Assembly (NCBI GenBank): GCA_965204775.1
Contig: CBDBFH010000008.1
Span: 62,001 to 126,000 of the forward strand
Direction: 5' to 3'
DNA: 64,000 nt
Source: CBDBFH01 sp965204775
Lineage (GTDB): Bacteria > Pseudomonadota > Alphaproteobacteria > JAPOUT01 > G958296285
This document shows positions 32,652 through 44,824 of the stretch, one piece after another (the first letter of the stretch is position 1; each line of letters begins with the position of its first letter). The translations under genes were made by a program, and so were the position numbers. Under the pieces are notes generated by a model. That model ran no database searches and was not told the origin of the DNA. It worked only from the letters and a program-made list of their open reading frames with translations.

Positions 32652-35600
32652 ATGAAGCACATATGCGCCCGGTTGCGCGGCTGTCTTGCGCCGGCGGCGA
32701 TGGCGCCGGTTCTGCTGGCTCTGTCCTCATGCGGCAATGACGGGACGCCTCCTCTGGGCGACCCCCTGACTTTGCGGCCCGGCCAAAACCTGGCCATTTA
32801 TGAGGGGAGCGGCGAGCGGGATGTTCTGATTATGCGTGGCGGCGGGGTCGAGGGCGCGATTGAGGCCGGAGACGGCGGCGACCGGGTTGAACTCCACGCC
32901 GGCAATGTCGGCGGCGCTATTCAACTGGGAGGCGGCGACGACCGCCTCCTGTTCGCCGGCGATCTAACCGGCGGCGCGCTTGTCATCTCCGGCCTGCTCG
33001 ACGGCGGCGCAGGCGACGACACGTTGGAAATCGCCGAGGGCGGGGCCGCCGGCGGCATTCTCTTCACCGGACAGGGGGCGGGGGATGATCTGCGCCTGCG
33101 CAATTTTGAGACCGTCACTCTCCGGGGAGGCAGGGTCAATCGCGGCCTGACGGCGGGCGCTTCCGCTCTGACCTTCATTCTGGAGAGCGGCGAAATCAAC
33201 GGCGCGATAACCGGCGGCGGCGATGACGTTTTTCGCCTTTCGGGCGGCAGAGCGGGGCATGGCGTCGCCCTGCAAAGTGGCGAGCGCCTTGTGCTCGAGG
33301 CGGGCGGCGGCAGCGATCTTCTGGTCTATGGGGAGACGGCGCTTCCGGAAAATGCGGTTCTCAGCGGCGGCGCGGACGAAGATGCGCTGGAGATTGATCT
33401 TGCCACTCTGGAGAACGCCAGGTTGTCCGATCTGGAACTGGTCTCTGCGCTGAACGGAGAATGGCGGGCCGGAGGCATTTTGTTCAGGAGTTTTGAAAGC
33501 GCCACGATCACGGACGGGTCCGGCGAGGGAGAGATCACGCTCGACAGCGGCACGCTTCCCGGTCTTGATATGGGCGGGGGCGATGACCGGATCACGATCA
33601 CCGGCGACGCGACGCAAAGCGGCCTCGTGATCCAGGCGGCGCTTGACGGCGGCGCAGGCGGCGACACGCTGGAACTGAGCGAGGATGGCGTTGTCGCCGC
33701 GATCATGGAGGCAAGCGGTGCGCCCGCCTCGGGCGCTGTGCATATTCAGAATGTTGAAACGATCCTGATCGGCGGCGGGAGCGTTGCGGGAGCGATCACC
33801 GGCGGAGCGGGTAATCAAGCCTTTATTTTCAGCTCCGGCGCGGTTGGGGGCGATGTGAGCGGCGGCGCGGGGACGGACCAGTTTTCGGTTCTGGGCGATC
33901 TGACCGGGGCCAATCCGGCGCTTGCCCTGTCCGGGATGCTCGACGGCGGCACAGATTTCGAGGAAGACGGCATGACCCCTTCCGAAGTGCAATCTCTTGA
34001 CCTGTTTTTGCTGGGGATCGGCGGGACTGCCGCCGGGATCACCTTCGACGCCACCGACATGACCGCCAGGATGGTTCGTCTGACCGGGATTGAGGTAATC
34101 CAGATCGAAGGCGGACGGGTTTCGGGGGCAATTACCGGCGGGGAGGGCAATCAAGCCTTCATTTTCAGCGCCGGCGAGGCCGGGGGCGATGTGAGCGGCG
34201 GCGCGGGCGAGGATAGTTTTTCCGTCTTTGGCGCTCTGACCGGATCCACTCCGGCGCTTACCCTGTCTGGCATACTGGACGGCGGCACGGATTTTGAACC
34301 GGACGGCATGACCCCTTCCACAACCCAATCTGTCGACGTCTTTACATTGGGAACAGGCGGGGCCGCCGCCGGGATCACCTTCGACGCCGCCGACATGACC
34401 GCCGGGGTGATCCGCCTGAGCCGGATTGAGCAGATAGCCGTTAATGGCGGAAGCGTTTCGGGGTCTGTCGCCGGTGGAGACGGCGATGAAGTCTTTGAAA
34501 TGACCTCCGGCCTGGTCACCGGCAATGTGCTGGGCGGCGGGGGCGATGACCGGTTCATGCTGGGTTTCGGCTTTATGCTTGGCGGGCATCTGGACGGCGG
34601 CGGCGGCACAGACACATTGGTCTATGACGGCGCGCCCTCGGACAACAGCTTTGCCGGAAGGGGTGGCCTCGACCCCGACGCCGACATCACTGACAATAGC
34701 GGCGATGTGCGCAATATCGAGTCCCAGATGGCCCCGGCGCAGGGGGCCGGTGTCCGCACCGAGGCCGGTGTCCACACCGGGGTCGGTGTCCACACCGCGC
34801 TGAATATCGAGCGTCTGGAACTTTCACCGGCGTTGTTGCTCTCCGGGACGATGAGTGATGCGCTGATGGAGTTTGGCGCAAAGACGGCGGAAGGAATCAG
34901 TCTGGCCGGTCTCGATTTGTCGGCAGGCCGGGCGAAGTCTCTGGTCTCACGAATTGATCCGGTTTCGGAGAATAAAATCTGGGCGCATCAGATTCGGCAT
35001 GAGGGCCGGAGGCGGGGTTCGATGGGTCTTGCCCTTCGCGGCCTGACTGCCCGCGCCGGAAACACATATGACTACAATATGCAACTGACCGGACAGGGCC
35101 TCGACGCCCAACTTGGCAATGGGCGGGGCGCAAGCCTGCGGCTTGCCACCCATGCGCTGGAGGGCGGGATAGAGCTGCAAGGCGCAAGCGCGCGGGTTGA
35201 GGGCTGGGGGGCCGGGGCCGGGCTGCTCTGGCGGCAGGGAGGTTTTGCGGCCCGCCTGACTGCTCTGGCCGCTCTTTATGAGGTTGAGGCAAGCGCGCTC
35301 TCCTTCTCCGGTGCGAGCGGCTTTTTTTCGGCATTCAATACGATCCTGTCGGCGGAGCTGAGCGGACAGCGCGAGATCGGCCCGGATTTGCGTCTGCGCG
35401 GTTTTGGCGAAGTAATCCGGCAAAGTTTGACGCTCGACAATTTCGTCTTCCAGGGCCCGGAGGGGATTGCCATCGACTTCGAGTCCGCCTCTCGCCTGAC
35501 CGCCCGCTTCGGCGCGAGTCTGGGGTCGGAGCATTGGTTTGCCGATCTGGCGCTGGTGCATGAGACGGAGTCGGGGGGCGCGCTGACTTCGGGCCTGCGG

Positions 35601-35768
35601 CAGAACTACAGGCCGCTTGATGGAACCGCCTTCGAGGCCCGGTTCGGAGGCCGCATAGCCGATCTGTTGCCCGGCCTGACGCTCAAGGCCGATGCGGGTT
35701 TGCGCGCGCCCTTCGGCGCGGCGGGGGCGCAGGCCTCGGCCTCCTTCGGCTTCAGCTGGAAGTTTTGA
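32652..35768 (+). CDS. Modular lipoprotein-type autotransporter 3
   Basis: About 1038 residues from the ATG at 32652, which has GGAG seven bases upstream. The signal ends in VLLALSSC (Cys27), a convincing lipobox. The passenger is shorter and more divergent than in its neighbours. It has GDDRVELHAGNVGGAI-type motifs, then repeated units around LTGANPALALSGMLDGGTDF and AAGITFDAADMTAG. The RNIESQ junction is followed by an 18-bp tandem repeat and a barrel at about 776-1038. Most of the barrel resembles autotransporter 2, but its last 20 residues differ (ASFGFSWKF). It is 43 bases after autotransporter 2, so it may be cotranscribed. The last gene of the tandem array, followed by tRNA-Ser. Confidence 0.83.
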   Translation: MKHICARLRGCLAPAAMAPVLLALSSCGNDGTPPLGDPLTLRPGQNLAIYEGSGERDVLIMRGGGVEGAIEAGDGGDRVELHAGNVGGAIQLGGGDDRLLFAGDLTGGALVISGLLDGGAGDDTLEIAEGGAAGGILFTGQGAGDDLRLRNFETVTLRGGRVNRGLTAGASALTFILESGEINGAITGGGDDVFRLSGGRAGHGVALQSGERLVLEAGGGSDLLVYGETALPENAVLSGGADEDALEIDLATLENARLSDLELVSALNGEWRAGGILFRSFESATITDGSGEGEITLDSGTLPGLDMGGGDDRITITGDATQSGLVIQAALDGGAGGDTLELSEDGVVAAIMEASGAPASGAVHIQNVETILIGGGSVAGAITGGAGNQAFIFSSGAVGGDVSGGAGTDQFSVLGDLTGANPALALSGMLDGGTDFEEDGMTPSEVQSLDLFLLGIGGTAAGITFDATDMTARMVRLTGIEVIQIEGGRVSGAITGGEGNQAFIFSAGEAGGDVSGGAGEDSFSVFGALTGSTPALTLSGILDGGTDFEPDGMTPSTTQSVDVFTLGTGGAAAGITFDAADMTAGVIRLSRIEQIAVNGGSVSGSVAGGDGDEVFEMTSGLVTGNVLGGGGDDRFMLGFGFMLGGHLDGGGGTDTLVYDGAPSDNSFAGRGGLDPDADITDNSGDVRNIESQMAPAQGAGVRTEAGVHTGVGVHTALNIERLELSPALLLSGTMSDALMEFGAKTAEGISLAGLDLSAGRAKSLVSRIDPVSENKIWAHQIRHEGRRRGSMGLALRGLTARAGNTYDYNMQLTGQGLDAQLGNGRGASLRLATHALEGGIELQGASARVEGWGAGAGLLWRQGGFAARLTALAALYEVEASALSFSGASGFFSAFNTILSAELSGQREIGPDLRLRGFGEVIRQSLTLDNFVFQGPEGIAIDFESASRLTARFGASLGSEHWFADLALVHETESGGALTSGLRQNYRPLDGTAFEARFGGRIADLLPGLTLKADAGLRAPFGAAGAQASASFGFSWKF
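34746..34799 (+). repeat. 18-bp x3 tandem repeat in autotransporter 3
   Basis: Three 18-base units (GCCGGTGTCCGCACCGAG and two variants) encode AGVRTE-AGVHTG-VGVHTA between the RNIESQ junction and the barrel. In frame, so copy changes would only lengthen the spacer. Confidence 0.8.
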
Positions 35769-35780
35769 TATAGTCGCAGC

Positions 35781-35866
35781 GGATGGGTGGCCGAGCGGTC
35801 GAAGGCGCCGGTCTTGAAAACCGGTAGGCGCTATGCGTCTCGTGGGTTCGAATCCCACCCCATCCG
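35781..35866 (+). tRNA. tRNA-Ser (anticodon UGA)
   Basis: Acceptor arms GGATGGG (35781-35787) and CCCATCC (35859-35865) pair fully, with discriminator G at 35866. The anticodon stem CCGGT/ACCGG encloses CTTGAAA with anticodon TGA. The T arm is GTGGG-TTCGAAT-CCCAC. A long variable arm between the anticodon and T stems marks it as class II, as expected for serine. CCA is not encoded. The 3' end of the downstream minus-strand gene reads antisense into it. Confidence 0.95.
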
Positions 35867-37324
35867 CGCCGCGCCCGATTTAATCTTCTCCAGATTCGTC
35901 CGGTGCTCGTCCTCCGTGATCCGGTAGCCCAGAATGCACAGGATCGACAAAGCCCAGAGCACCATCGCCGCCGGAATGTAGACCAGACCCAGATTGTAAA
36001 TCACATCCGGATCGACCTCGCCGGGCCGGGCGCCGTCGGGGAAGCCGATCAGGGTCAGAACCAGCGTCGCCGTGGCAAAGCCGACGCCCGTCACCACCTT
36101 CAGAATAAAGGTGCGGGCCGCGAAGAACAGCCCTTCGGCCCGCCGTCCGCTGCGCAGTTCATTGTCCTCGGCCAGATCGGCGACCATTGAGGAAATCATG
36201 ATACTCGCCGAGATCACCAGCGCAATGGCGATCACGCTGATCCCGATCAGCAGGGGCAGCAGCGCCGGCGAACCGTTTTCGGGGAACAGGCCAAGCAGGC
36301 GCAGGAGCACGGGCAGCGGCAATATGGTGAAGGCCAGAGCCGAGATCACGATAGCCGCCCATTTCTTTCCCAGCCGCCGCGAGGCCAGCGGGCTGAAGAT
36401 CAGGGCGAGAATGGCCGAGAAATACTGGCCGACCGCAATCAGATAGATTTGTTCGGGCTTGAGCTCCCAGAAATAGGTGGTGAAATAAATGTCGAGGCTG
36501 GCCGCCATTCCGGCGGCGACGGAGATGAATATCGCCGAGGCGAAGAGCGCCATAAAGGACCGGGTCGCCAGGGTTTCATAGACCTCCTTGACGGCGCGGA
36601 AGAATCGGGCCTGCCCGGCGGCGGCGGTTTTTCCGCCCGGCTGCTTGAGATGGGGAATATAGCGGTGGGTGCCGAGCGCCGAGACGAGGATCGAGATCAG
36701 GATGGCGAGAGAGGCGATCAGGCCCATGATTTCATAGCCGCGCGGGTTGAGCTGGCCGTATTCCTCGCCTCCGAGCCGGAAGAGGACGCCATAGGTGATC
36801 ACCGACATCGTCAGCCCTCCCGCCCAGCCGAAGAAGAAGCGGAAGGAAAGCATGGTCGTCCGCTCGTGATAGTCTTCGGTGAGTTCCGCGACCATGGCTG
36901 TGCTTGGCGTTTCGTAGAAGGTAATGATCAGGCGCAGGGTGACGACCATGATCAGCGCATAGGAAAACAGGCCCCAGCCGGCGAGGCCCTCCGGCGGGTT
37001 CCAGAGGAAATAGCAGATCAGCGCGGTCGGCAGCGCCGCCGCATACATGAACGGATGCCGCCGCCCCCAGCGCGAATGAAAATGATCCGAGAGATAGCCG
37101 GCCACCGGATCGGAAATGCCGTCGAGAACCAGTGAGATCAGAAGGATCAGGCCGACCTGCCCCGCCGGAAGCCCCAGAACCTGATTGTAGTAGAGGAGGA
37201 AAAAGAAGGAGAGACCGTTGTCCTTGACCCCATAGGCCACGGCCCCGAACCCGTAATAGAGTTTGGTCGCAATGGGCACCCGCCCATCGGGGGTGCGCAG
37301 GCCTTTCTCGATCATCGGGTTCAT
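35831..37324 (-). CDS. MFS transporter of the GPH (glycoside/cation symporter) type
   Basis: Polytopic inner-membrane protein (about 12 segments, up to 497 residues). LYYGFGAVAYGVKDNGLSFFFLLYYNQ at the start and SDHFHSRWGRRHPFM between segments 2 and 3 are characteristic of the glycoside-pentoside-hexuronide family (MFS_2). The central loop before AVKEVYETLATRSFMALF is also typical. The substrate is unknown; a sugar or glycoside with Na+ or H+ is likely. No stop occurs before the tRNA gene, so the last eleven codons (ending MGWDSNPRDA) are antisense to tRNA-Ser. Confidence 0.87.
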   Translation of the reverse strand: MNPMIEKGLRTPDGRVPIATKLYYGFGAVAYGVKDNGLSFFFLLYYNQVLGLPAGQVGLILLISLVLDGISDPVAGYLSDHFHSRWGRRHPFMYAAALPTALICYFLWNPPEGLAGWGLFSYALIMVVTLRLIITFYETPSTAMVAELTEDYHERTTMLSFRFFFGWAGGLTMSVITYGVLFRLGGEEYGQLNPRGYEIMGLIASLAILISILVSALGTHRYIPHLKQPGGKTAAAGQARFFRAVKEVYETLATRSFMALFASAIFISVAAGMAASLDIYFTTYFWELKPEQIYLIAVGQYFSAILALIFSPLASRRLGKKWAAIVISALAFTILPLPVLLRLLGLFPENGSPALLPLLIGISVIAIALVISASIMISSMVADLAEDNELRSGRRAEGLFFAARTFILKVVTGVGFATATLVLTLIGFPDGARPGEVDPDVIYNLGLVYIPAAMVLWALSILCILGYRITEDEHRTNLEKIKSGAARMGWDSNPRDA

Positions 37325-37468
37325 GCAGCCCCCTCCCGCCCCGGCAGACTAGGGGCCGGGCGGGGAATTGGCAATCCCGGATTCCCCCTCCAGAGGCCGA
37401 TTTCCTTTTTCCTCCGGAATCTGTTAGGCTCGCCTCCGGCGCAGCCAGAGCAATAAGGGGACAGGCCG

Positions 37469-37801
37469 ATGGCCGGCAATCGTCAGGCGAAGTTTCGCAT
37501 CGGACAGGTGGTGCGCCACCGCTTCTTTCCGTTCCGGGGCGTCATCTTCGACGTCGACCCGGTCTTCAACAACACCGAGGAGTGGTGGCTCTCGATCCCC
37601 AAGGAGATCCGCCCCTCCAAGGATCAGCCTTTCTATCACCTTCTCGCCGAGAACTCCGAGACCGACTATATCGCCTATGTTTCGGAACAGAACCTGCTGC
37701 CCGACGAAAGCGGCGAGCCGGTTCAGCATCCGAAAGTCGGCGAGCTGTTCGGCCCTCTGAGGCAGGGCAAATATCGTCTGCGGAGCAACCACCTTCATTA
37801 G
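37469..37801 (+). CDS. hspQ: Heat-shock protein HspQ
   Basis: A 110-residue HspQ/YccV family protein. Typical signatures are KFRIGQVVRHRFFPFRGVIFDVDPVF, YHLLAENSETDYIAYVSEQNLL and the C-terminal HPKVGELFGPLRQGKY. HspQ was described as binding hemimethylated DNA and, later, as a specificity factor for Lon proteolysis. AAGGGG lies eight bases before the ATG. Two GC-rich inverted repeats occupy the upstream gap (about 37333-37387), including GGGGAAT/ATTCCCC. I see no clear heat-shock promoter. The stop overlaps the probable start of the next gene. Confidence 0.95.
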   Translation: MAGNRQAKFRIGQVVRHRFFPFRGVIFDVDPVFNNTEEWWLSIPKEIRPSKDQPFYHLLAENSETDYIAYVSEQNLLPDESGEPVQHPKVGELFGPLRQGKYRLRSNHLH

Positions 37802-39566
37802 ACCGGCGCTGTGCGCGGCGCTGGTTTGGGCGGTCTTCGCCGCATTTCCGGCGCGGGCCGGGCCTTCTCATGCCATTGCCATGCATGGGGAGCCGCTTTA
37901 TCCGGCGGATTTTTCGCATTTTCCCTATGCCGATCCCGGCGCGCCGCGCGGCGGGCGGCTGCGGATCGCGCTGACCGGGCGCTTCGACAGCCTCAACCCG
38001 CTCATCATCAAGGGCGAGGTTCCTCCGGGAATTCGGGAGATGGTCTATGAGAGTCTGATGACGCGCGGGGCCGACGAGCCGTTCACCCTTTACGGGCTGC
38101 TCGCCGAGAGCATTGAGACTCCGCCGGGCCGCAACTGGGCGGCTTTTACGCTGCGCAAGGAGGCCCGCTTCTCCGACGGCAGTCCGGTGCGGGTTGAGGA
38201 TGTGATTTTTTCGGTTGAGACGCTGCGCCGGTCGGGGCGGCCCAATCACCGCTTTTACTATTCGCGGGTCGCCAAAGCCGAGAAGACCGGGGCGCGCCGG
38301 GTGCGCTTCACTTTTGAGGCGGGCGACAATCGCGAGATGCCTTTGATTATGGGGCTGATGCCGGTGATTTCCGAGAAGCATTTCACGGCCCATCCCTTTG
38401 CGGAGACTTCGCTGGAGCCGCCGGTCGGGAGCGGGCCTTATGTGATCGGCGAGATGCGTCCCGGCGAGAAGATCGTCTATCGCCGCAATCCCGATTACTG
38501 GGGCAGGGACCTTCCGGCGGCGCGGGGGCGCTTCAACATAGAGCGGATCGTCTATGACTATTACCGCGATGACGGGACGGCTTTTGAGGCTTTCCGGGCG
38601 GGGCTGGCCGATATTCGCTTTGAGACCGATCCGGCGCGCTGGGCGACCGGCTATGAGGGCCTGCCGGTGCGGCGGGAGACGCTGGCCTCGCGCGCTCCGG
38701 CGGGGATGTGGGCGCTGGTTTTCAATGTGCGGCGCGGGTTTTTCGCCGATCCTCTTGTCCGGCGCGGGCTGGCTCATGCGCTTGATCCGGACTGGGCCAA
38801 CCGGAATCTGTTTCATGGGAAATACCGGCGCACGATGAGTTTTTTCGACAATTCGGAGCTTTCGTCTCATGGGCGGCGGGCGGACCGGATCGAGCGTGAA
38901 TTGCTGGAGCCGTTTCCGGGGGTGGTGCGCGAGGAGATCATGGCGCGGGGCTGGCAGGCTCTGCCGGGGGGGAGGCGCAACATCCGGGGCAATCGCCGCG
39001 AGGCTTTGCGGCTGTTGGGCGAGGCCGGATTTGAGATCAGGAAGACTCGTCTGGTTGAGAAGGCGACGGGCCGCCCTTTGCGCTTCACGATTCTGACGTC
39101 CTCGCGCCGGGAGGAGCGGTTGGCGCTGATTTTTGCGGATCAGTGGAAGCGGATCGGGGTGGATACGCAGGTTCGCTTTGCTGATCCGGGGCGGATGGCG
39201 CGTTTGCGGCAGATCTATGATTATGAGATGATTTTTAATCGCTGGGGGATGTCGCTGTCGCCGGGCAATGAGCAGGAGTTTTACTGGAGCGCGCGGGCGG
39301 GGCGTTCGCCGGGGAGCCGCAATTATCCGGGAGTTGCGAGCGCGGCGGCGGATGCGATGATTGCGGCTTTGACTTCGGCGCGGACGCGGGCCGGTCTGAT
39401 TGCGGCGGCGCGGGCGTTGGATCGGGTTTTGTTATCGGGTGATTATGTGATTCCTCTTTTTCATCCTGGCGGGCAGTGGGTTGCGGCGCGCGGGGGTGTG
39501 AGGTGGCCGGAGCCGGTTTTGTATGGCAGTCCGATGGATACGTGGTGGATTGAGGAGGGCGGCTAG
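37797..39566 (+). CDS. Peptide/oligopeptide ABC transporter solute-binding protein (family 5)
   Basis: Periplasmic binding protein (SBP_bac_5) of about 589 residues. Motifs are GGRLRIALTGRFDSLNPL, the REMVYESLM segment, FTLRKEARFSDGSPV and VGSGPYVIGEMRPGEKIVYRRNPDYWG. It resembles YejA-type proteins. The first ATG (37881) falls just after an otherwise perfect signal peptide encoded upstream in frame (ALCAALVWAVFAAFPARA, then GPSHAIAMHG), so translation must begin earlier. No ATG, GTG or TTG is available; an ATT at 37797 has GGAG eleven bases upstream and overlaps the hspQ stop, and CTG at 37809 is an alternative. Permease and ATPase genes are not adjacent. Confidence 0.85.
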   Translation: MRPALCAALVWAVFAAFPARAGPSHAIAMHGEPLYPADFSHFPYADPGAPRGGRLRIALTGRFDSLNPLIIKGEVPPGIREMVYESLMTRGADEPFTLYGLLAESIETPPGRNWAAFTLRKEARFSDGSPVRVEDVIFSVETLRRSGRPNHRFYYSRVAKAEKTGARRVRFTFEAGDNREMPLIMGLMPVISEKHFTAHPFAETSLEPPVGSGPYVIGEMRPGEKIVYRRNPDYWGRDLPAARGRFNIERIVYDYYRDDGTAFEAFRAGLADIRFETDPARWATGYEGLPVRRETLASRAPAGMWALVFNVRRGFFADPLVRRGLAHALDPDWANRNLFHGKYRRTMSFFDNSELSSHGRRADRIERELLEPFPGVVREEIMARGWQALPGGRRNIRGNRREALRLLGEAGFEIRKTRLVEKATGRPLRFTILTSSRREERLALIFADQWKRIGVDTQVRFADPGRMARLRQIYDYEMIFNRWGMSLSPGNEQEFYWSARAGRSPGSRNYPGVASAAADAMIAALTSARTRAGLIAAARALDRVLLSGDYVIPLFHPGGQWVAARGGVRWPEPVLYGSPMDTWWIEEGG

Positions 39567-39593
39567 TTTGGTTTAATTAAAGAAAGGGGGGTA

Positions 39594-39768
39594 TGGGGGG
39601 CTTGCCCCCCATGACGCTCCCGGCAGGGGGTCGCGAAGCGGCCCAACTTTTTGCGCGCTGGCGCGATTTCGCTTGCGCGAAATCGCTTTTCCCAAGCGCG
39701 CGCAAAAAGAGAGGGCGGCTGACGCCGCCCCCCGCCGGGGGCTTCGTGGGGGGTTGAAAACCCCCCAC
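39594..39768. repeat. Cluster of nested palindromes (REP-like intergenic element)
   Basis: Four perfect hairpins in 175 bases. The first is ATGGGGGG/CCCCCCAT (arms end at 39593-39612). The second is the outer pair CTTTTTGCGCGC (39647-39658) with GCGCGCAAAAAG (39698-39709), enclosing GCGATTTCGC/GCGAAATCGC (39663-39672, 39677-39686). The third is GGGCGGC/GCCGCCC (39713-39730). The fourth is GTGGGGGGTT/AACCCCCCAC (39746-39768). It lies between the convergent binding-protein and racemase genes. Structured RNA, a bidirectional terminator or a dispersed repeat are all possible. Confidence 0.8.
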
Positions 39769-39800
39769 ACCCCCCTTCCCTTCCCAACCAAATCCTTTCC

Positions 39801-40937
39801 CTAGACCGCCCCGGCTTTTTCCAGCTCTGCGATGGCCTCCTCGCCAAAACCCCAGTCGGCAAGCGCCTCGCGGTTGTGCTGCCCCGGCGCGGGCGGCGGA
39901 CCCTGAACCGCCGATGGCGTCCGGCTGAAGCGCGGCGCAGGCGCAGGCTGGACAATCCCGTCCTGCTCAATAAACGTCCCCCGCGCTTTATTATGCGGAT
40001 GGGCGGCGGCCTCCTCCAACGAAAGAACCGGCGCAAAACAAACATCCGATCCCTCCATCAGGGCGCACCATTCATCGCGGGTTTTGGTTTTCACAACGGC
40101 GGCGATCTTCTCCTTCATCTCCGGCCAGTTGCCGCGATCCATTTGCTTGTCCAGCGACTGATCCTCCGCCAGCCCCATCTTTTCACGCATCTCGGCGTAG
40201 AACTGCGGCTCAATCGAACCCAGCGCAATCCATTTGCCGTCGCCGGTCTCATAAGCGTCATAAAAATGCGCGCCGGTATCCAGCAGGTTGCCGCCGCGCT
40301 CATCGGTCCACAGACCGCTGGCTTTCATGCCGTAAAACATCGCCATCAAAGAGGCCGAGCCGTCGGTCATGGCGCAGTCGACGACCTGCCCCTTGCCGGA
40401 GCCGCGCGCCTCAAGAAGAGCCGCACACACCCCCAGCGCCAGATAGAGCGCGCCACCGCCAAAATCGCCGACCAGATTGAGGGGCGGCAAAGGCCCCTGC
40501 CCTGCCCGCCCCATGGCATGCAGCGCGCCGGTCAGGGCAATGTAGTTGATGTCATGCCCTGCGGCTTGCGCCAGAGGCCCGGACTGCCCCCAGCCGGTCA
40601 TCCGCCCATAGACAAGGCGCGGATTGCGTTTCAGGCAGACATCCGGCCCCAGCCCCAGACGCTCCATCACGCCGGGGCGGAAGCCTTCGATCAGGGCGTC
40701 GGCTTTTTCGATCAGCCCCAGACAGGCGGCGACCGCTTCCGGCTTTTTCAGGTCAAAGCCGACCGAGCGCCGTCCGCGCCGCAAGACGTCGAAGCGCACC
40801 GGCTGCCCGCCGCCCGCCTTGCGGTCGATGCGAAGAATATCGGCTCCCATGTCGGCCAGCAGCATGGCGCAAAAAGGCCCCGGGCCGATCCCGGCCATCT
40901 CGATGATTTTAACGCCCGCAAGCGGTCCTCCAGCCAT
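39801..40937 (-). CDS. Alpha-methylacyl-CoA racemase-like CoA-transferase family III protein
   Basis: A 378-residue CaiB/BaiF-fold protein. The start GPLAGVKIIEMAGIGPGPFCAMLLADMGAD and GHDINYIALTGALHAMGR followed by NLVGDFGGGALYLALGV are closer to alpha-methylacyl-CoA racemases than to formyl-CoA transferases. The His in AAGHDINY and the Asp in VGDFGGG correspond to the racemase acid/base pair. It would epimerise 2-methylacyl-CoA thioesters during branched-chain or sterol side-chain breakdown. It stands alone between the palindrome cluster and mfd; there is no adjacent dehydrogenase. Confidence 0.85.
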   Translation of the reverse strand: MAGGPLAGVKIIEMAGIGPGPFCAMLLADMGADILRIDRKAGGGQPVRFDVLRRGRRSVGFDLKKPEAVAACLGLIEKADALIEGFRPGVMERLGLGPDVCLKRNPRLVYGRMTGWGQSGPLAQAAGHDINYIALTGALHAMGRAGQGPLPPLNLVGDFGGGALYLALGVCAALLEARGSGKGQVVDCAMTDGSASLMAMFYGMKASGLWTDERGGNLLDTGAHFYDAYETGDGKWIALGSIEPQFYAEMREKMGLAEDQSLDKQMDRGNWPEMKEKIAAVVKTKTRDEWCALMEGSDVCFAPVLSLEEAAAHPHNKARGTFIEQDGIVQPAPAPRFSRTPSAVQGPPPAPGQHNREALADWGFGEEAIAELEKAGAV

Positions 40938-40964
40938 TGAGTCCTCCCTCGTCTTTTCGCCACT

Positions 40965-44484
<3,520 letters not shown>

Positions 44485-44501
<17 letters not shown>

Positions 44502-44760
44502 GGAAATCCCGCACGGCCCTGACCAGACGCCCGTCCACCTGTGCGGGCGGCGCAGCGTCCTGAGCGATCCAGTCATACAATTCCGGGTCGGGCTGCTCCA
44601 GCAAGGCCGCGAAGCGGTCGAGCGCCGCGCCGTCCATCGACTCCAGACGGGCATCGGCAAAACTGCCCAGGATCAGGTCCATCTCCCGCGTCCCCCGCCG
44701 CCAGGCCCGGTAGCGCAGACGGCGGCGGCGGCTCGCCAGCCTTGTATCAGTCTCGTCCAT
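44485..44760 (-). CDS. sdhE: Succinate dehydrogenase assembly factor SdhE
   Basis: Small protein of 91 residues that attaches FAD to succinate dehydrogenase. The family motif is present as RYRAWRRGTREMDLILGSFAD, including the RGxxE signature, then LLEQPDPELYDWI. The chosen ATG at 44760 gives the usual size; longer starts would run into the divergent recG promoter. Translation is probably coupled to mfd by a 17-base overlap. It is divergent from recG. Confidence 0.93.
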
Positions 44761-44824
44761 TGCGCCCGCCCGCCGCCGAGGCCACTTGCTCTCTCCGCCC
44801 GCCAGATATAGACCGAAACTCACG

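Noticed and set aside
37333..37387. Heat-shock promoter before hspQ
   Set aside because: Inverted repeats are present, but no convincing sigma-32 -35/-10 pair or CIRCE-type element could be identified.
39563..40045. 160-codon minus-strand frame across the palindrome cluster
   Set aside because: Encodes only low-complexity Arg/Pro/Gly sequence produced by the palindromes and overlaps the racemase gene's end.
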